Assembly (NCBI GenBank): GCA_946807835.1
Contig: OX327700.1
Location: 21,984,001-22,048,000 of the forward strand
Length of the DNA stretch: 64,000 nt
Direction of reading: 5' to 3'
Source of the DNA: Ailanthus altissimus
Lineage: Eukaryota; Streptophyta; Magnoliopsida; Sapindales; Simaroubaceae
Shown: positions 48,387-60,828 of the stretch, one piece after another
How positions within the stretch are numbered: the stretch's first letter is position 1
Layout: the number at the start of each line of letters is the position of its first letter
Notes under the pieces: generated by a model
Databases searched by the model: none
What the model saw: only the letters and a program-made list of their open reading frames with translations
Told to the model about the DNA's origin: nothing
Translations under genes and position numbers: made by a program

Positions 48387-50643
48387 CTCCCTATAAGTTA
48401 GTGCATAGATATCTATCATGCCTAACTTGTTAATGATACCATGAAATACCTTTTTTTGAGATCGCTTTTGTAAGGAAATTAACTAGTTTATCTTCAGAAT
48501 TAACAAATAGAAGTTGTAAGATCTTCTAATCAAGCTTTTGTAAGGAAATTAACTAGTTTATCTTCAGAATTAACAAATAGAAGTTGTAAGATCTTCCAAT
48601 CAAGCTTTTTTTTTCCGATAAAATGGCAATTAACTTCCATATATTTAGTACGAACATGTTAAATTGGGTTGTGTGCAAATTCAATAGTTGCCTTATTATC
48701 ATAATGTAGGTTCATTAGTTCTTCATATTCAATCCCCAAATCTTATAATATAGTTTAAACCTATAACAATTTTCATACATCATTCATACCTCAAATTCAG
48801 TTTTCGCACTTAATCTAGCTATAACCTTGTGCTTTTTACTTCTCTAAGTAAATAAATTATCTTCCACAAAAGTAAAGTAACTAGATATAAACCTCCTATC
48901 AGTTTTATCTCATGCCTAATCAGAATCAGTATACCTTTCAATTTCCTCATTCATCTCCCTAACTCACTTTGAATTTGCCAAAATATCCTGCACGTTACTA
49001 GGAATAGATAAAATGTATACTTGATTAATAGTATGTGTATATGATTCTAATAACCTATGAAGGGATATAGTTACTGATTGGGTACTCTGTTTTGGCTTTA
49101 AGGTCATACTTATATTATTTTTCTTAAACTCCTTTATTAGTCCTTTATAGATATTTATTAGCTATATTTTTTGTGAGATTAAATATTTCATCAGGTTCAT
49201 TAATTGTAGGAACTAAGATTACTTGTGAGGAAACATCTTTAGTTGATTCTTCTATTGATGGTGTAAGTACAAGTAATTCATGAGATGGATTAGGAGGACT
49301 CTTATTCAAAGGTCGCTCAATCTTTGTCCTTACTACTCATTTGATTCACTTGACTAAGCTTCAACTCCAAACAATGAAGTTTGCCTTGTCTAACACCATC
49401 TTATCACAAGGGCAATATCGAAGGTGAGAGTATCCAATAAGATGATAGAACCTTCCTAGTAACAGAAGAGGTACTACTATTGGTTGTGAAAATAATTGTC
49501 TGAAAGGAAGGAAGAAAAGATTTTAATTGACCAGGATCCATAATCATGTGATCAGATGCACCTATATCAATAATCCATGTATTCATAGAAGTAACAAAAA
49601 AAAAAAGGCTTTACTGAGTGTATTTGGAAGGTTTTACTAAGTTTACAACATTGGTCACGGGTTATACATGCTCTTCCTCCGTGGATACTATCATAGCTAA
49701 TCTTGTAATATTATACAATGTTTTTTTGTAAAATAACACCATTCAGGATACCTTATGATCTTATAGTACATTTGTTTTAAATGAATAGTTTCACTACAAT
49801 AAATACATACCAACCCTTTAAAAGACTACTAAGAATCATTCTTTGATGGATTCAAAAAGAAACCTTGTCGAGTTTGATTGGCTATCATGATCGAGTTTCT
49901 TTAGACTAATTGAGAGGCTTCTATAATTTGTCTTTATTGATACTCTTTTCGAACATATGCATACACACTCTTAAGATCAAGCTTTAGATATTTTCACACG
50001 ATTTCCCCGCGAACTTGTTCAAATGCAGAAGTAAGTCCACTTAGGAAAATATGAACTAGAAGTCACACCGCAGCGAATGCAATTAACCACTATTTTAACC
50101 ATTCCCTCTTAAGATATAATTTTTTGATTAATCTCCTAAAAAATAGCAACAAGTTCATTATAATACGTTGATAGTGGGCAACCACTTTGCTTGGTAGAGA
50201 AAAATCTTTGATTTAATTTAAAAATGCATGTTTCATTTAATCGATCATATAATGTTCTAGCCACCGCCTCCATATCTCATTCACTGTGGAAAAATGAATA
50301 AACTGTTGCATTAATGATAGACTCATCGAGTCAAAAACTAACTTTTAACTCGAAGATTTTCAATAATCCAGGCCTTTAATTTTAGATCTTCGAGTGTAGG
50401 TTTTACTGTTTTTCCAATAAAGTACCTATCCTTGTTACAAGCACTAATCCATAATTTCATAAGTTGAGACCATATTGAGTAATTAGACTCATTTAGTATA
50501 ACACTTATTAGAAACGTTGAATTATCTTGGTGAACTATGATCTACGGCACTGGAGTTGTAGTAAGAATAATAGTTTCACCTAGAATAATTGCCATGAAAT
50601 CAACAACACTTGAAATACAAAGTACAAAGAAGATTCAAACATA
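48387..50643 (-). pseudogene. gag, protease and RNase H fragments of element G
   Basis: From right to left: gag with LNESNYSIWSQLMKLWISAC (about 50500-50430); a protease fragment in the frame 49586-49404 with TWIIDIGASDHM, where the copia D-S-G-A active site has Ser replaced by Ile; a linker rich in Ser/Pro (about 49370-49180); then RNase H with FTFVEDNLFT*RSKKHKVIA, HYDNKATIEFAHNPI and a H-V-R-T-K-Y-M-E-V-N stretch (about 48890-48620). Many stops are present. Integrase and the reverse transcriptase YVDD region were not found, so a deletion joins linker to RNase H. Confidence 0.75.
48464..48607 (-). repeat. Recent tandem duplication, period 70 bp
   Basis: The unit GCTTTTGTAAGGAAATTAAC... starts at 48464 and at 48534; the copies differ at one position. 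It lies in the RNase H region of element G and must be much younger than the element. Confidence 0.9.
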
Positions 50644-50907
50644 GCTTTAATACCATATCAAAATTATGAGAAAATACGAATGTTTCACTACAATAAAAAA
50701 AAATATGTACATGAGGTGTCCTTTATATATGCTTATTGCTACTATAAAAAAGGATGAAAACTAAATCTACTTTATACAAGAAATATGTCATATATATAAG
50801 ACATATGTACTATACAAGGAATATGCCTTATATAAGTAATACATTCTATATAAGAAGTACAACTTAAATAAGACAATATTTTCTAACTAAATAATCTCAT
50901 ACCAATA

Positions 50908-53089
50908 AACATTAAGCTAATTTAAGCAATCTAGATTTAAGGACTACGAGGTAGAGTCTCATTTTGGTGAAAATTGGTATTTGATTTGTACTGATTTGCT
51001 AGACTTGGCATGGAGATACATTGAAGATCTAGAAACATATATAGATTTCTTTAACATACGCTTTGGAAAATAAAAAATGCAGTCTAAATAATGCATCAAA
51101 GTTATACAGTCTGAATCATAAAAAATGGAATTACAAAACTTAATCCCCTTTTAGACCGAGGCAAATATTACAGAAACGATAGATGGAAATATAAGCAACT
51201 AAAGTTATGGGTGGTATCCACTACAACTATCCTCATGCTATGAGAGAAATAGAGTTAGAGACAAACCTTATTCTTAAGTATACTTTAATCAACTTTTTGG
51301 AGAATAACCTTTAGTTTTAGATGGACTACAAACCTACAAATTATTCTCTTTATAGTGACAATACCTGCTCCTCCTTAGCCTAGTTCTAATTCTAAGGGCA
51401 CAGTTGTTGGTATATTGCAGTTCTCATTAGTAGCAGTTGTTTATCTTTATCTATTAATTTTAAAATATTATAATAAAATACAATAAATATATAGATATCA
51501 CAATTTTATTATAGTGGGTGTGCTAATAACATAATATTGTAAATACAACTGTCCCTTTTGGATTTTGAGGTTAAACCCTAATCTTAAAAAAGGTCCTCAT
51601 CCATTTTTAGAAGTTTAATTAACAAGGAAATTTATTATCCCTTAAATTATGGAAATGATGAAGTAATTATCATCCCTTAAATCAAGAAATTGATGAAGGA
51701 ATTATCATCCTTTAAATCATAGAATTAATGAGAAATTATCATCCCTTAAATCAAAAAAAATGATGAGGATTAAACACCTTATTGAAGATGAAATAACTTC
51801 TTGAGAATGACTCTGCTACAAGATTTATAAAGATGGTGGCTCTACAGTAAAGGTGGTTCTTCATCTCTCCTCTCCATATTTTTGTATTTATCTTGAGATG
51901 TCTTGTATGATTGGGCTAATTTAGGCATTAAAGGGTTTTTGTCAACACCCTAACTGGCCAAACCATAACTGAATTTTGTTTTGTAACACGCAACTCTATA
52001 GATCCACATAAAGAATAGCAATGGCTTGTCTATGTGTTAAACATTGTTTCTCCAGGAATCCAAATTCAACTCATAGGCCTAGGATCGCCTACAAGTTGGC
52101 ATTGTCTAAATGGCACATAATAAAAATTCATGAAAACTAACCATAAGATTAACAATTTGAAGATAAGTTCTTGATTAATGTTAATTTTTGTGCAAATATT
52201 TGATTTTTGATATATTTTATAACAAATACTTTTGTGATATTAATTCAACTAAAGATTTGATGCTAATTTCCCAAATTTGTTTTCTTAAATTGACTTTGTA
52301 GTAGAATATTTTTTTGCTATTAAAAAAATAAAAAGAAAAAAAGGAAGCTATTATTGCCAAGGTTCAAACTTGATGACAAAATCAAGTAAAGTGTCGTAGA
52401 TTGACCATTAGGCCAGCAAGCTAGTTCTAACCAGAAACTGCAAATAAAAAATATAAATGAACATAAGCCGAGATGTCAACCACCGTAAGACCATCGATAT
52501 CGCCACTTATTGTGACCGTGCCAATTGTGGTTCATTACCTTCCAAGCCACTCATCTTTTTAAATTTTTTTGGTTATTATAACACAAGCAACACCGCCATT
52601 TACCATTATGAGAAAATCTTAGATCGAAGCCTCCACGATTTTGGCCATCACCACTTTTGTGCCCATCATCTCAGCCGTCAAATGACATTAGTTAAAAGTT
52701 GCCACTTTCTACAATACATCGCCATCAGCCCACCGTTGCATCCACTGCTGGTCGACAATATTTTTTTGACAATCAATACTGGCTAGAATGTTAAAAAGAA
52801 GGTCATGCTGTGTGAGAAAGTGAAGTTAGAATTAGGGCATTAATTGAATATTATCACTCAGGTCCCTTCAAATTTTTGAAAATTTTATTTTAGCCAATAC
52901 AATTTCAGTAGTTTAAAAATAGGCCTTTGAAATAAAAAGTTTTCCAAGCTTTCAAATAGATCCATTATTTAGCTTTCTTCATTAAGCCCTTCCTAGTTTT
53001 TGAAAATTCAATTTACCAAAATTATTATTACTTTTTTTGCAGAAGGCCCCCATAGTATGTCTAATTCATTATGACCTTCTACAAAACTA
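50908..53089. other. Intergenic, unresolved repeats, no gene
   Basis: No supported gene. 51620-51775 has a four-unit tandem repeat of about 40 bp (core TTATCATCCCTTAAATCA). A tRNA-like stretch at about 52360-52420 and an element-end-like run (CACTCAGGTCCCTTC, near 52858) suggest further decayed elements. The 109-codon frame at 52457-52786 shows no domain. Confidence 0.45.
51620..51775 (+). repeat. Tandem repeat, about 40-bp unit, four copies
   Basis: Units share TTATCATCCCTTAAATCA followed by a GATGA-type segment, with small length changes. Confidence 0.7.
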
Positions 53090-54057
53090 AGGATCGAAGA
53101 CACAACCAAAGCACCTAAACTCTACTCAAGCACAACCACTTAAGCTCTGACAAAGCCTAAACACTTAGGCTCTCACCAAGTCTGAATACTTAAGCTCTCA
53201 TTGAGTCAGATTATTTTTTACTGAGGACCTCGAGCACTTAAACTCTAAACCTCGCAGACTCTCACTGAGCCTAATTACCTAAAGTTCTTATCGATTCTAA
53301 CCACATAAATCTACCATGAGGTTGACTACTTAAGTTCTCACTAAGCTCAGCCACATAAATCCACCCCGAGGCTGACCACATAAATTCTCACTGAGCCCAA
53401 CCATATAAGTCCGCCTCAAAGCACGACCACTTAAGCTCTCACTGATGCCAAGCACCTAAACCATCCCCCAAGGCCGTGTAAGCCTTCATTAAAGTTGCCT
53501 AAGTCCTCTTCAAGACTGACCACGTAAGCCCGTCTTGTTAACTATTATTTATTATTTATTAACAAACTCGAATAATTTCTCTGAAATGATTTATTATCTC
53601 ATTTCTTTATTAGATAATAATTTTATTATAGATAAAGAAATGAGGTGAATAAATAGAATAATTTCTTTGAAATTATTTATTATTTAATAATAAACCTTTT
53701 TTATTACCCAAAATTATTTATTTATTATCTACTTGTTTTATTTTCTATTCTAATTATATGCTCAGGACCTCCAACCGATGTGAGGAGTAAAATAATAAGG
53801 TGATAATCGACATAAGTCCTGACCCTGCCTACGACCAGAATGGAATTTCTACAATTGATATGAATCTTGTCTAGGGTAGGGATAAAATTTCTACAATCAA
53901 TATAAATTCTGAGCCTGCCAAAGGCAGGGATGGAATTTCAATAATTGAAATAGATTCGAGTGGCCAAGCCTGCCCAAGGTAGGGAGAGATTTCACTTTTG
54001 AAGACCGAAGGTGCTTGGGGCAAGGATAATTTTGATAAGTACCCAAGCCTGCCAAGT
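53090..54057 (+). repeat. Degenerate minisatellite field, left part
   Basis: 53100-53530 consists of about a dozen variants of CTTAAGCTCTCACTGAGCC (roughly 30-40 bp apart). 53820-54050 consists of roughly 65-bp units with CCTGCC...AGGGATGGAATTTC. Between them is a short AT-rich spacer. The base composition is clearly higher in GC than the flanks. It probably belongs to a large element that I cannot identify. Confidence 0.6.
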
Positions 54058-54565
54058 GTCACATCCCACATCGAATAGAAATTGGGTGGATCTTGGGTAT
54101 ATAAGGGTGGGTATGCAGCATTACCTAACAAGCTAGTCTTTTGGGTCAATGGCAAGCGCCTAGCTCGTGACAAGTGGTATCAGAGCAGACCCAAATTCTC
54201 ATTCGTATGTGGGGCCTTAAAATCGCCTGAATGGAGATTGTCACATGGGATGTGGGTCCTCTATACTGCTAGGGGATGGGCAATACGGGCCAAGTAGGCC
54301 CTAAACATCCTGTGTCTTGAGTCTCAATAGAGATTGCCACGTGGGTAGTAGGTCCTTTATCCTTGGGGGGATGGGCAATACGGGCCAGGTTGGTCCTTAA
54401 GTTTAGACTATATCGTGATGAGGGCGTCATGTGATTGGGTAGGGGAGAATGTCATGTCCCACATTGAATAGAAATTGGGTGGATCTTGAGTATATAAGGG
54501 TAGGTATGCAGCATTACCTAATAGGCTAGTCTTTTGGGTCAATGAAAAACGCTCAGCCTGTGACA
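54058..54565 (+). mobile_element. Complete TRIM retrotransposon (508 bp)
   Basis: LTRs at 54058-54172 (115 bp) and 54450-54565 (116 bp) start TGTCAYRTCCCACAT and end GTGACA. The primer site TGGTATCAGAGC, identical to the initiator-Met tRNA complement, is at 54175-54186. The polypurine tract AGGGGAGAA is at 54441-54449, directly before the 3' LTR. CAAG flanks both ends (a 4-bp match; the fifth base cannot be resolved against the LTR edge). There is no coding capacity; such elements rely on proteins from autonomous relatives. It sits inside the minisatellite field. Confidence 0.92.
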
Positions 54566-55060
54566 CAAGGTAGAGATTGCATTTATAAAGACCCAAGCCT
54601 ACTTAAGGTAAGGATAATTTCAAAAACTCGAGCCCGCCTAGGACAAGATAATTTCAATAAGCACCTAAGCCCACCAAAAGTAAGGATTGCATCTATAAAA
54701 ACTCGAGCCCACTAAGGCAAGGATAGCAATATTTACAAAGACCAAAGCATACATAGGCCAGGATAATTTCAAAGGCATCCTAAGCCTACCAGGGCAAGGA
54801 TAACACTAAGTCCACCAAGGCAAGAATAGCACTAAGCCTACCAAGGCAAAGATATCACTATTCAAATAGACCTAAGCTTACCAGGGATAGGATAATCTCG
54901 AGTATCCTAAGCTTGCCCAAGGCAAGAATTTTTACATAACCTAAACAGGGCAAAGATTGAAACCTAAGGCTTTTGGTACTAATAGGGGTACTCATCATAA
55001 AAACCCAGGCCCCTGGGAACTAATTGGGGTGCTTACCTTCAACACACCAAAACGCTTCAC
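54566..55060 (+). repeat. Degenerate minisatellite field, right part
   Basis: Variants of CTAAGCCTACCAAGGCAAGGATA recur at roughly 25-60 bp spacing up to about 54960, then decay. It continues the field left of the TRIM. Confidence 0.6.
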
Positions 55061-56380
55061 AAAATCCATTGTAAGCCTTCATTAAGGTCGCATAAACTTT
55101 CACCAATGCCATATAAAGTCTTTTCCAAGGTCAATCATGTACACACCAAAGACTTCAACAGTTAAATTATCTAAAGAGCTAAGAAGCCATGGCCCCATAA
55201 AAGCCCTCACCATGACCGATGTTCGAGAAATTATACACACGTAAATTGTTACCGTAAGTGTACTGGTCATGATCAAGTAATAAATTAATGAGTGAGTATT
55301 GTTTCCACGAGGATTGATGTTGTAATTTAATGCTAAGTACTATAGTGTTGACAACTTAACGTTATCTAGGCTAATCCAAAGGCTAAGTTGAATTATTAAA
55401 TTAAAAATGGTTAAAATGAACAATATAACAATGAAAAGATGAAAATTCTATAGTAAAGGGTCTTAGGGTCTTGATTTCACTCTACTGTTCCTATGTTCTT
55501 TATCGTTAGTGATTCATAACTAATCTTCTGAATTCATTAATCAAAGGTTTAGAATTATTCTCATAACCTCTCCCGAGCGTCAAATGAGATCCTGTATATA
55601 AACAACCAAGTTAATATCTCTATCTAACTTGTTACATATACATGCATTAAATGACACTTAAGTGATTATCTTAAGTCTATTAGTCTCTCAACTTAATAAA
55701 CTCAAGACTATGCTTTTTAATTCTAACACATGGATTAAACTTTTCGAAGCACATAACCTACAAGTCTTAAATCATCTAATCAATTTTTCAATCTAATTAA
55801 AAGCATTAAACTCATAAAAAGCTTAAATAAATAACACAAGATATAGTCATTAACTAACTAACAATATCAAAACATAGTATTCAATAGAGGTCCATTTATT
55901 AGTGCATTAAAGGATGTATGCATGTGATTGTGTACGTATTGAAAATTTTTAAATGCATGTTTAACATACATTATGCAGCAGAACAATACAATATAATCAA
56001 CATATATATTTCAATTGAATCAAAAATAGTATAAAAATCGTATATATATCCTTATAGACAATTTGGTGAAGATTGTTAAACTTTAAAAAGTTGCATTTTT
56101 TATTATTCAATGCAGATTTAATTGCTACATTGCTGTATTATAAATTGTAAATATTTGTTTACATTGTTAACCACAATAGAAGCCCCACTAGTAAGGGTTA
56201 GTTGTGTTTGTGTAAATAAATATTCTGATTATGAATTAGATCTGTATGAGATACGAATTTTTTTTATTAAATTGTAAAAATCTCTTTTAATCATATTAAA
56301 ATGTATTACATTATGAGATAATGTTATACATAGTTAGCCTTGTCAATATGGTACTAGTTTGGTCATCTTGGTCTTTTTTT
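55061..56380. other. Intergenic with LTR-end-like segment
   Basis: No gene. 55890-56010 resembles the first 130 bp of the solo LTR at 61717 (shared GTGTGC/GCATTTTAAA and ACAYWRYGCAGCAGAA blocks), so it is a fragment of the same LTR family in minus orientation. 55200-55400 resembles an LTR or leader of another element (AAGTAATAAATTAATGAGTG ... TTTCCACGAGGATTG). Confidence 0.35.
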
Positions 56381-57110
56381 CAATATCGCTAAGTGTGAGA
56401 GATTTGATTGGTGTGATTCAGAATATGCCAGTTAAACATAAGATAAGGCAAATATAAACAAAAGTATTATCCAATATCGCTAAAGTATGAGGGTAATATC
56501 AGTAACTTATATTTGATTATTGACAAGAAAATACAGAATACATTTACCCAATATCGCTAGAGTGTGGGGATAAGATGTATTTAGGATCAGAAATAAGAGT
56601 TTTATAGATGCAATTGACAAAAGTGATCTATTTTTTAGGTTTAGAAAGCAACCTTGGCTTATTGGCAAGAGAGGAGGTTCGCTGTCCCCTTCCTTTTCGG
56701 TCTGGCTGCTGTGAATAGGTTTTTTTTAAAGTGGTCATTAGTAAGCCAAACAACTGATTGACCCATGGCAAAGAGTGGAAAAGCCCCAGGAAGTCTCAAT
56801 TAGATTGTTATCAACTGAAGTAGGGAAGGAATGATGATTAAGAGTTTCAGTCAATGTGAGAATTCTTCTTAGGAGTAGAAGTAAAGGCGAGGGAAGCTTT
56901 TAGGCCTGTAATCAGACTTTGAATGGATTTACCTAGTAACCACACGAAGAGCTCTTTCCTCTCTGAGGGACGTCGAACCTAGATTCTTTACTCCCGGGGT
57001 CAATCAATCAATCGGTAATCCTTTAATTGCTTATCGAAAGCCCATTTTTAAGAAATAGCTTATGCTACTTGTATTGCTCCGAATTGACGACTAATATTGC
57101 TAAAGTATGA
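56381..57110 (+). repeat. Spaced 19-bp motif, four copies
   Basis: AATATYGCTARAGTRTGRG-type copies begin near 56382, 56473, 56549 and 57093. The first three are 77-91 bp apart; the last is displaced by the GC-rich segment at 56638-57091. Confidence 0.6.
56638..57091. other. Candidate organelle-derived insertion (NUMT-like)
   Basis: About 450 bp with a balanced base composition and a clean edge at about 57091, where the repeat motif resumes. Phrases such as CTTTACTCCCGGGGTCAATC and GAAGAGCTCTTTCCTCTC look like plant mitochondrial non-coding DNA. No protein is encoded. The identification rests on composition and style only. Confidence 0.45.
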
Positions 57111-57119
57111 GATCTAAGT

Positions 57120-60100
57120 AGAATGCTGATTGGATCTACTTCTCACTATAAAATTTAAAAAATTTATTTTTTTCATTTGAGTGATTATGAAAAATATCTA
57201 AAGCAATGAGATGGCGTCTTTAGATGAAAAATATATACTAGCTATATTCATTATCTAAAAACGTTAATTTTAACGATTAGAAATGTTTCGCTAAATATCT
57301 TCTGTCTTGTCTTATGGAGATAAGATAAGAAAAATATGAGCAATCCGTTAGATACACGTATCAGACACAAACAAACTATAGGGCACCAAATAATAATCAT
57401 GACTTAATCAGAATCCTAAAATTGTTCTAGATTCAAAATAACTTAAATATATCATTAATCAGAAAATAATAAGAGGTATTTCTGATAATACTTATTTTAA
57501 AGAGTTTTAAACTTATCAAAAATAGATAAATGATGATTTGAGAGTCAAATCATATATCATAACTATGATATCTACTGATATTCAGTGGGAATAAGTGCAT
57601 AGGAATAGTGCAAATAATATTTTGCTCTATCTAAAAGAATAGTTAGATATATCCAAATCTACATGATAAGAATAAATATAAAGGAAAGTGTTTCTATTAC
57701 AGTGCAATTAGACATTGTAAATGTTACTATCCAAAGTACCTCGCCATAGACAATTTAAACCCCTAAAGTATCTGTTTACCAAATATTGACATTTCGTCAG
57801 CATTTGATGCTAGAAAAGGTTGTATATTAGATATGGCCTATTTGTATCATATCTAAAATTTATTGTACGATTTGAGCAATGCTAGAAAGTTGGGAAAAGG
57901 GGAAATACATCTTCATGTAGGAAATAGAGATTTTCAGAACGACAAAGTTGTTCAGACTTTTTAATCACTCATCTTTTCTGCACTTGCAATAACATTAAGT
58001 TGTATATATTTTATTTTGCATTGAACGTATCCCTTCTCGTGTGAGACATTGAAGGTTAGCATATATTTAAAAGGAATTGTTCTTTATATTTACATAGTGT
58101 TGATAATGTATCATCAGCTGAATGTCAATTGATGAAATGCCATTATAATTAAGATACAATAGAAAATATCTTGAATATATTAGTCAATAAAACAAGTAAT
58201 AAGTTTGGTAACTTTAAATAAAAATTGTGACAAATGAGATTAAGTCATATAGGCATGAGAAACTTAACCCATTTGATTAGTGATAGTCAGATACTTGATC
58301 TTATCATAGAACCATATCCAGTTAATGAATCCTCTATTCAAGGGTAGATGACTAAATCTCCTATTATCTAGTATTTGACACCATGCCATTGATTTATTAG
58401 ATCTAGTACATAGTGATGTATGTGGTATAATGAATCATATTATTAAAAATAGGTTTTCTTACTTCATTGTCTTTATCGATAAATGTCCCGATATGGATAA
58501 GTGTTTAATGAAACATAAGTTAAAAATATTTTGAAATGTTCAAAGGGTTTCAACTTGAGGTAGAGAAACCAACTGCTATATGCATTAAATATCTTTGATT
58601 TGATTGAAGGAGTGAATTTGTGAATTACTTAAAGAAGAATGAGATCTTACTCACTATAATCCTTCAGGTATTCCTCAACACAAAGGTATTTCAGAGATGA
58701 ATAATCAAACTTTATTATATATGGTTTAATCGATAATGAGCATTACCGATCTTTAAAAATATCTATAGGTTATGCTATAGAAAACTTCTACTTACTTGTT
58801 GAACATAATTCTATCAAAACCTTCCCTACTAATCCATATGAGATATGGATTGGCAAGAAAGCGAGTCTTACGTATATTAAGACTTAAGGCTGTCCTATTT
58901 ACATAAGAGTTACCCAACATGATACACTTGCACCAAAAAGATATAAGTATCGATTCATTGAATATCCCAAACACTTTAAAGGATATTAGTTCTATAATCT
59001 AGAAAGAATGAAATGTTTATTTCTTGTAATATCACTTTCCTAGAGAAATAGTTTCTCATAGGTTGTGTGGATTATAGTAGGATTAAACTTGAAGAAGTTA
59101 ATCCAAGAATTATAAAACTAATTATGTAATTTCATAATAAATCGAGTTAAATACCTTTTAACACACACTTCATGTAAAATATGTTTGATGCTTGAAGATG
59201 GCCTTGAGGTTTTCTTAATTAAAGAAAATGATCATATGACTTATAAAGAGACGAAATTTGACTTCAATTCAAGAAATGGCAAGAAGTTATGAAATCCAAA
59301 ATTGACTCAATACATGTCAATCAAGTCTGGGACTTAGTTGAGCTTCTTGAAAGAATAGTTTCTATTGGTTGTAAATGAGTTTATAAGCAGAAGTGTATGG
59401 CCTAATTAGAGATAGAGACCTTCAAGGCCCAATAGGTGGTAAGAGGTTATACTCAGCAATCGAGGATTGATTATAAGGAAACTTTTTACTAGTAACCATA
59501 CTAAAGTGGATTAGAATTTTATTAGTTATTGTAGCATATTTAAAATTTTAAAATCTGGTAGATTGATGTAATGACGGTATTTTAAAATGGATATCTCGAG
59601 TAAGAGATATATATGCAACAACCCAAAGTTTTACATCCAACCAGACTTCTAATCTAGTATATATACTGAAGAAGTCTATTATAGACTTAAGCAGGCTTCC
59701 CGAAGCTAGAATCTTCATTTTGATTAAGTAATAAAAAGTTTGATTAAATAATTAAAAAGTTTGATTTTATCAAAAATGAAGATAAAGCATGTGTGTTAAG
59801 AAAAGGCAATGGGGGCATAATTGTCTTTCTTGTTCTTTGTGTGGATGATAGTCATTATCGAAAAAGATATTAACGTGTAACAATCAGTTATAAATTATAA
59901 GTAAAAACTTCTCTATGAAGGATTAGGGAAAGGCTTCTCATGTACTTGGTATAGAGCTTTATAGAGATAGAGTTAGAGTTAGGAAGCTGATAGGACTCTT
60001 CCAATCCTCGTACATAAAAAATCTTCTTAAAAGTTATAACCTAAACAACCGTGAGACAGTTAATATATCTTTTAAATATGGCATTCATCTTTCTAGAAAA

Positions 60101-60828
60101 ATATTTCTTTAGATGAAAGATAAAAGGGTTAGAGTGTCTAACATAGTATAAGCATCAACTATAGGTAGCTTGATGTATGTCATATTATGTATAAAACTTG
60201 ACATTAGTATAGCTGTAAGAGTTACGAGCCAGTATTAGTCTAATTTAGGTAATGACTATTACATGGTCGTGAAACACATCCTAAAGTATCTTGGGGATAC
60301 AAAAGATAAGTTTATGATACATAGAGAATGTAATATATAAATGAGAGGAAACAATAATTAAGATTTAGAGTTTAATTCAGATTATAGAAAGTCTACATCT
60401 GAATATATGTTCTTCTAAATAGTATCGCAGTCTGTTAATAGTGTGTTAATTAAGCATCAACAGTTGATTCTACATTGAAGGAAGAATACCTTGCAGCTTT
60501 AGAAGTTGTAAAAGAAGTAGTTGATACGCAAAATAGTCGTTGAACTTGAAATATTTCCAGGTTCAGTGGATCATATCCCACTATATTGCGACAAATAACA
60601 GAGTAATTGCTCAAGCGTAGTAGCCAAGAATTAAATACACCAGAATTCTAATCATGTAAAGATCAATACACAAAATTAGAAAAATCTTGGCTATAAGAGA
60701 TGTAATAGATTTTATAAACAATATAGCGAACCCTCTAACTAATACCTTAACTCCTAAGGTGTTTGAGAAACACATGGAGTTAATAGATATTAGATATCAT
60801 TATGAATGACACTAGAGCAAGTGGAAAT
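57120..60828 (+). pseudogene. gag-pol of copia element D (heavily decayed)
   Basis: Order of recognisable parts: a damaged gag zinc knuckle (about 57680, CFYYSAIRHCKCYYPKYLA), the segment before integrase (ARKLGKGEIHLHVGN, about 57880), integrase (LDLVHSDVCGIMNHII, then SYFIVFIDKCPDMDKCLMKH, about 58400-58520), the start of reverse transcriptase (QVWDLVELLERIVSIGCK, about 59320), the polymerase box as CVDD (59838-59849; normally YVDD), IELYRDRVRVRKL (about 59950) and RNase H/tail (about 60340-60780). Many stops and frameshifts. The 5' LTR was not found; the left side is occupied by the motif array and the NUMT-like segment. Confidence 0.75.

Larger units (their letters stand above)
48156..50907 (-). 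mobile_element. Internally deleted copia retrotransposon G
   Basis: Short LTRs at 48156-48386 (231 bp) and 50656-50907 (252 bp) align over their length. Immediately inside the right LTR the minus strand reads TGGTATTAAAGC (50655-50644), a good initiator-Met primer site; inside the left LTR the tract ATAGGGAG is the polypurine site. The flanking 5-mers no longer match. The interior of 2.26 kb has gag, a protease fragment and RNase H, but integrase and most of reverse transcriptase are missing. Confidence 0.82.

Noticed and set aside
52457..52786. 109-codon plus-strand frame
   Set aside because: His/Thr-rich translation with no domain, no splice context and no conserved start; probably chance.
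54082..54596. Frames of 60-100 codons in and around the TRIM
   Set aside because: They are repeated with the LTRs on both sides and cover the primer site; TRIM elements are non-coding.
55200..55400. Possible Ty3/gypsy LTR segment
   Set aside because: It resembles leader sequences I have seen in plant LTR elements, but no second LTR, primer site or pol domain could be tied to it.
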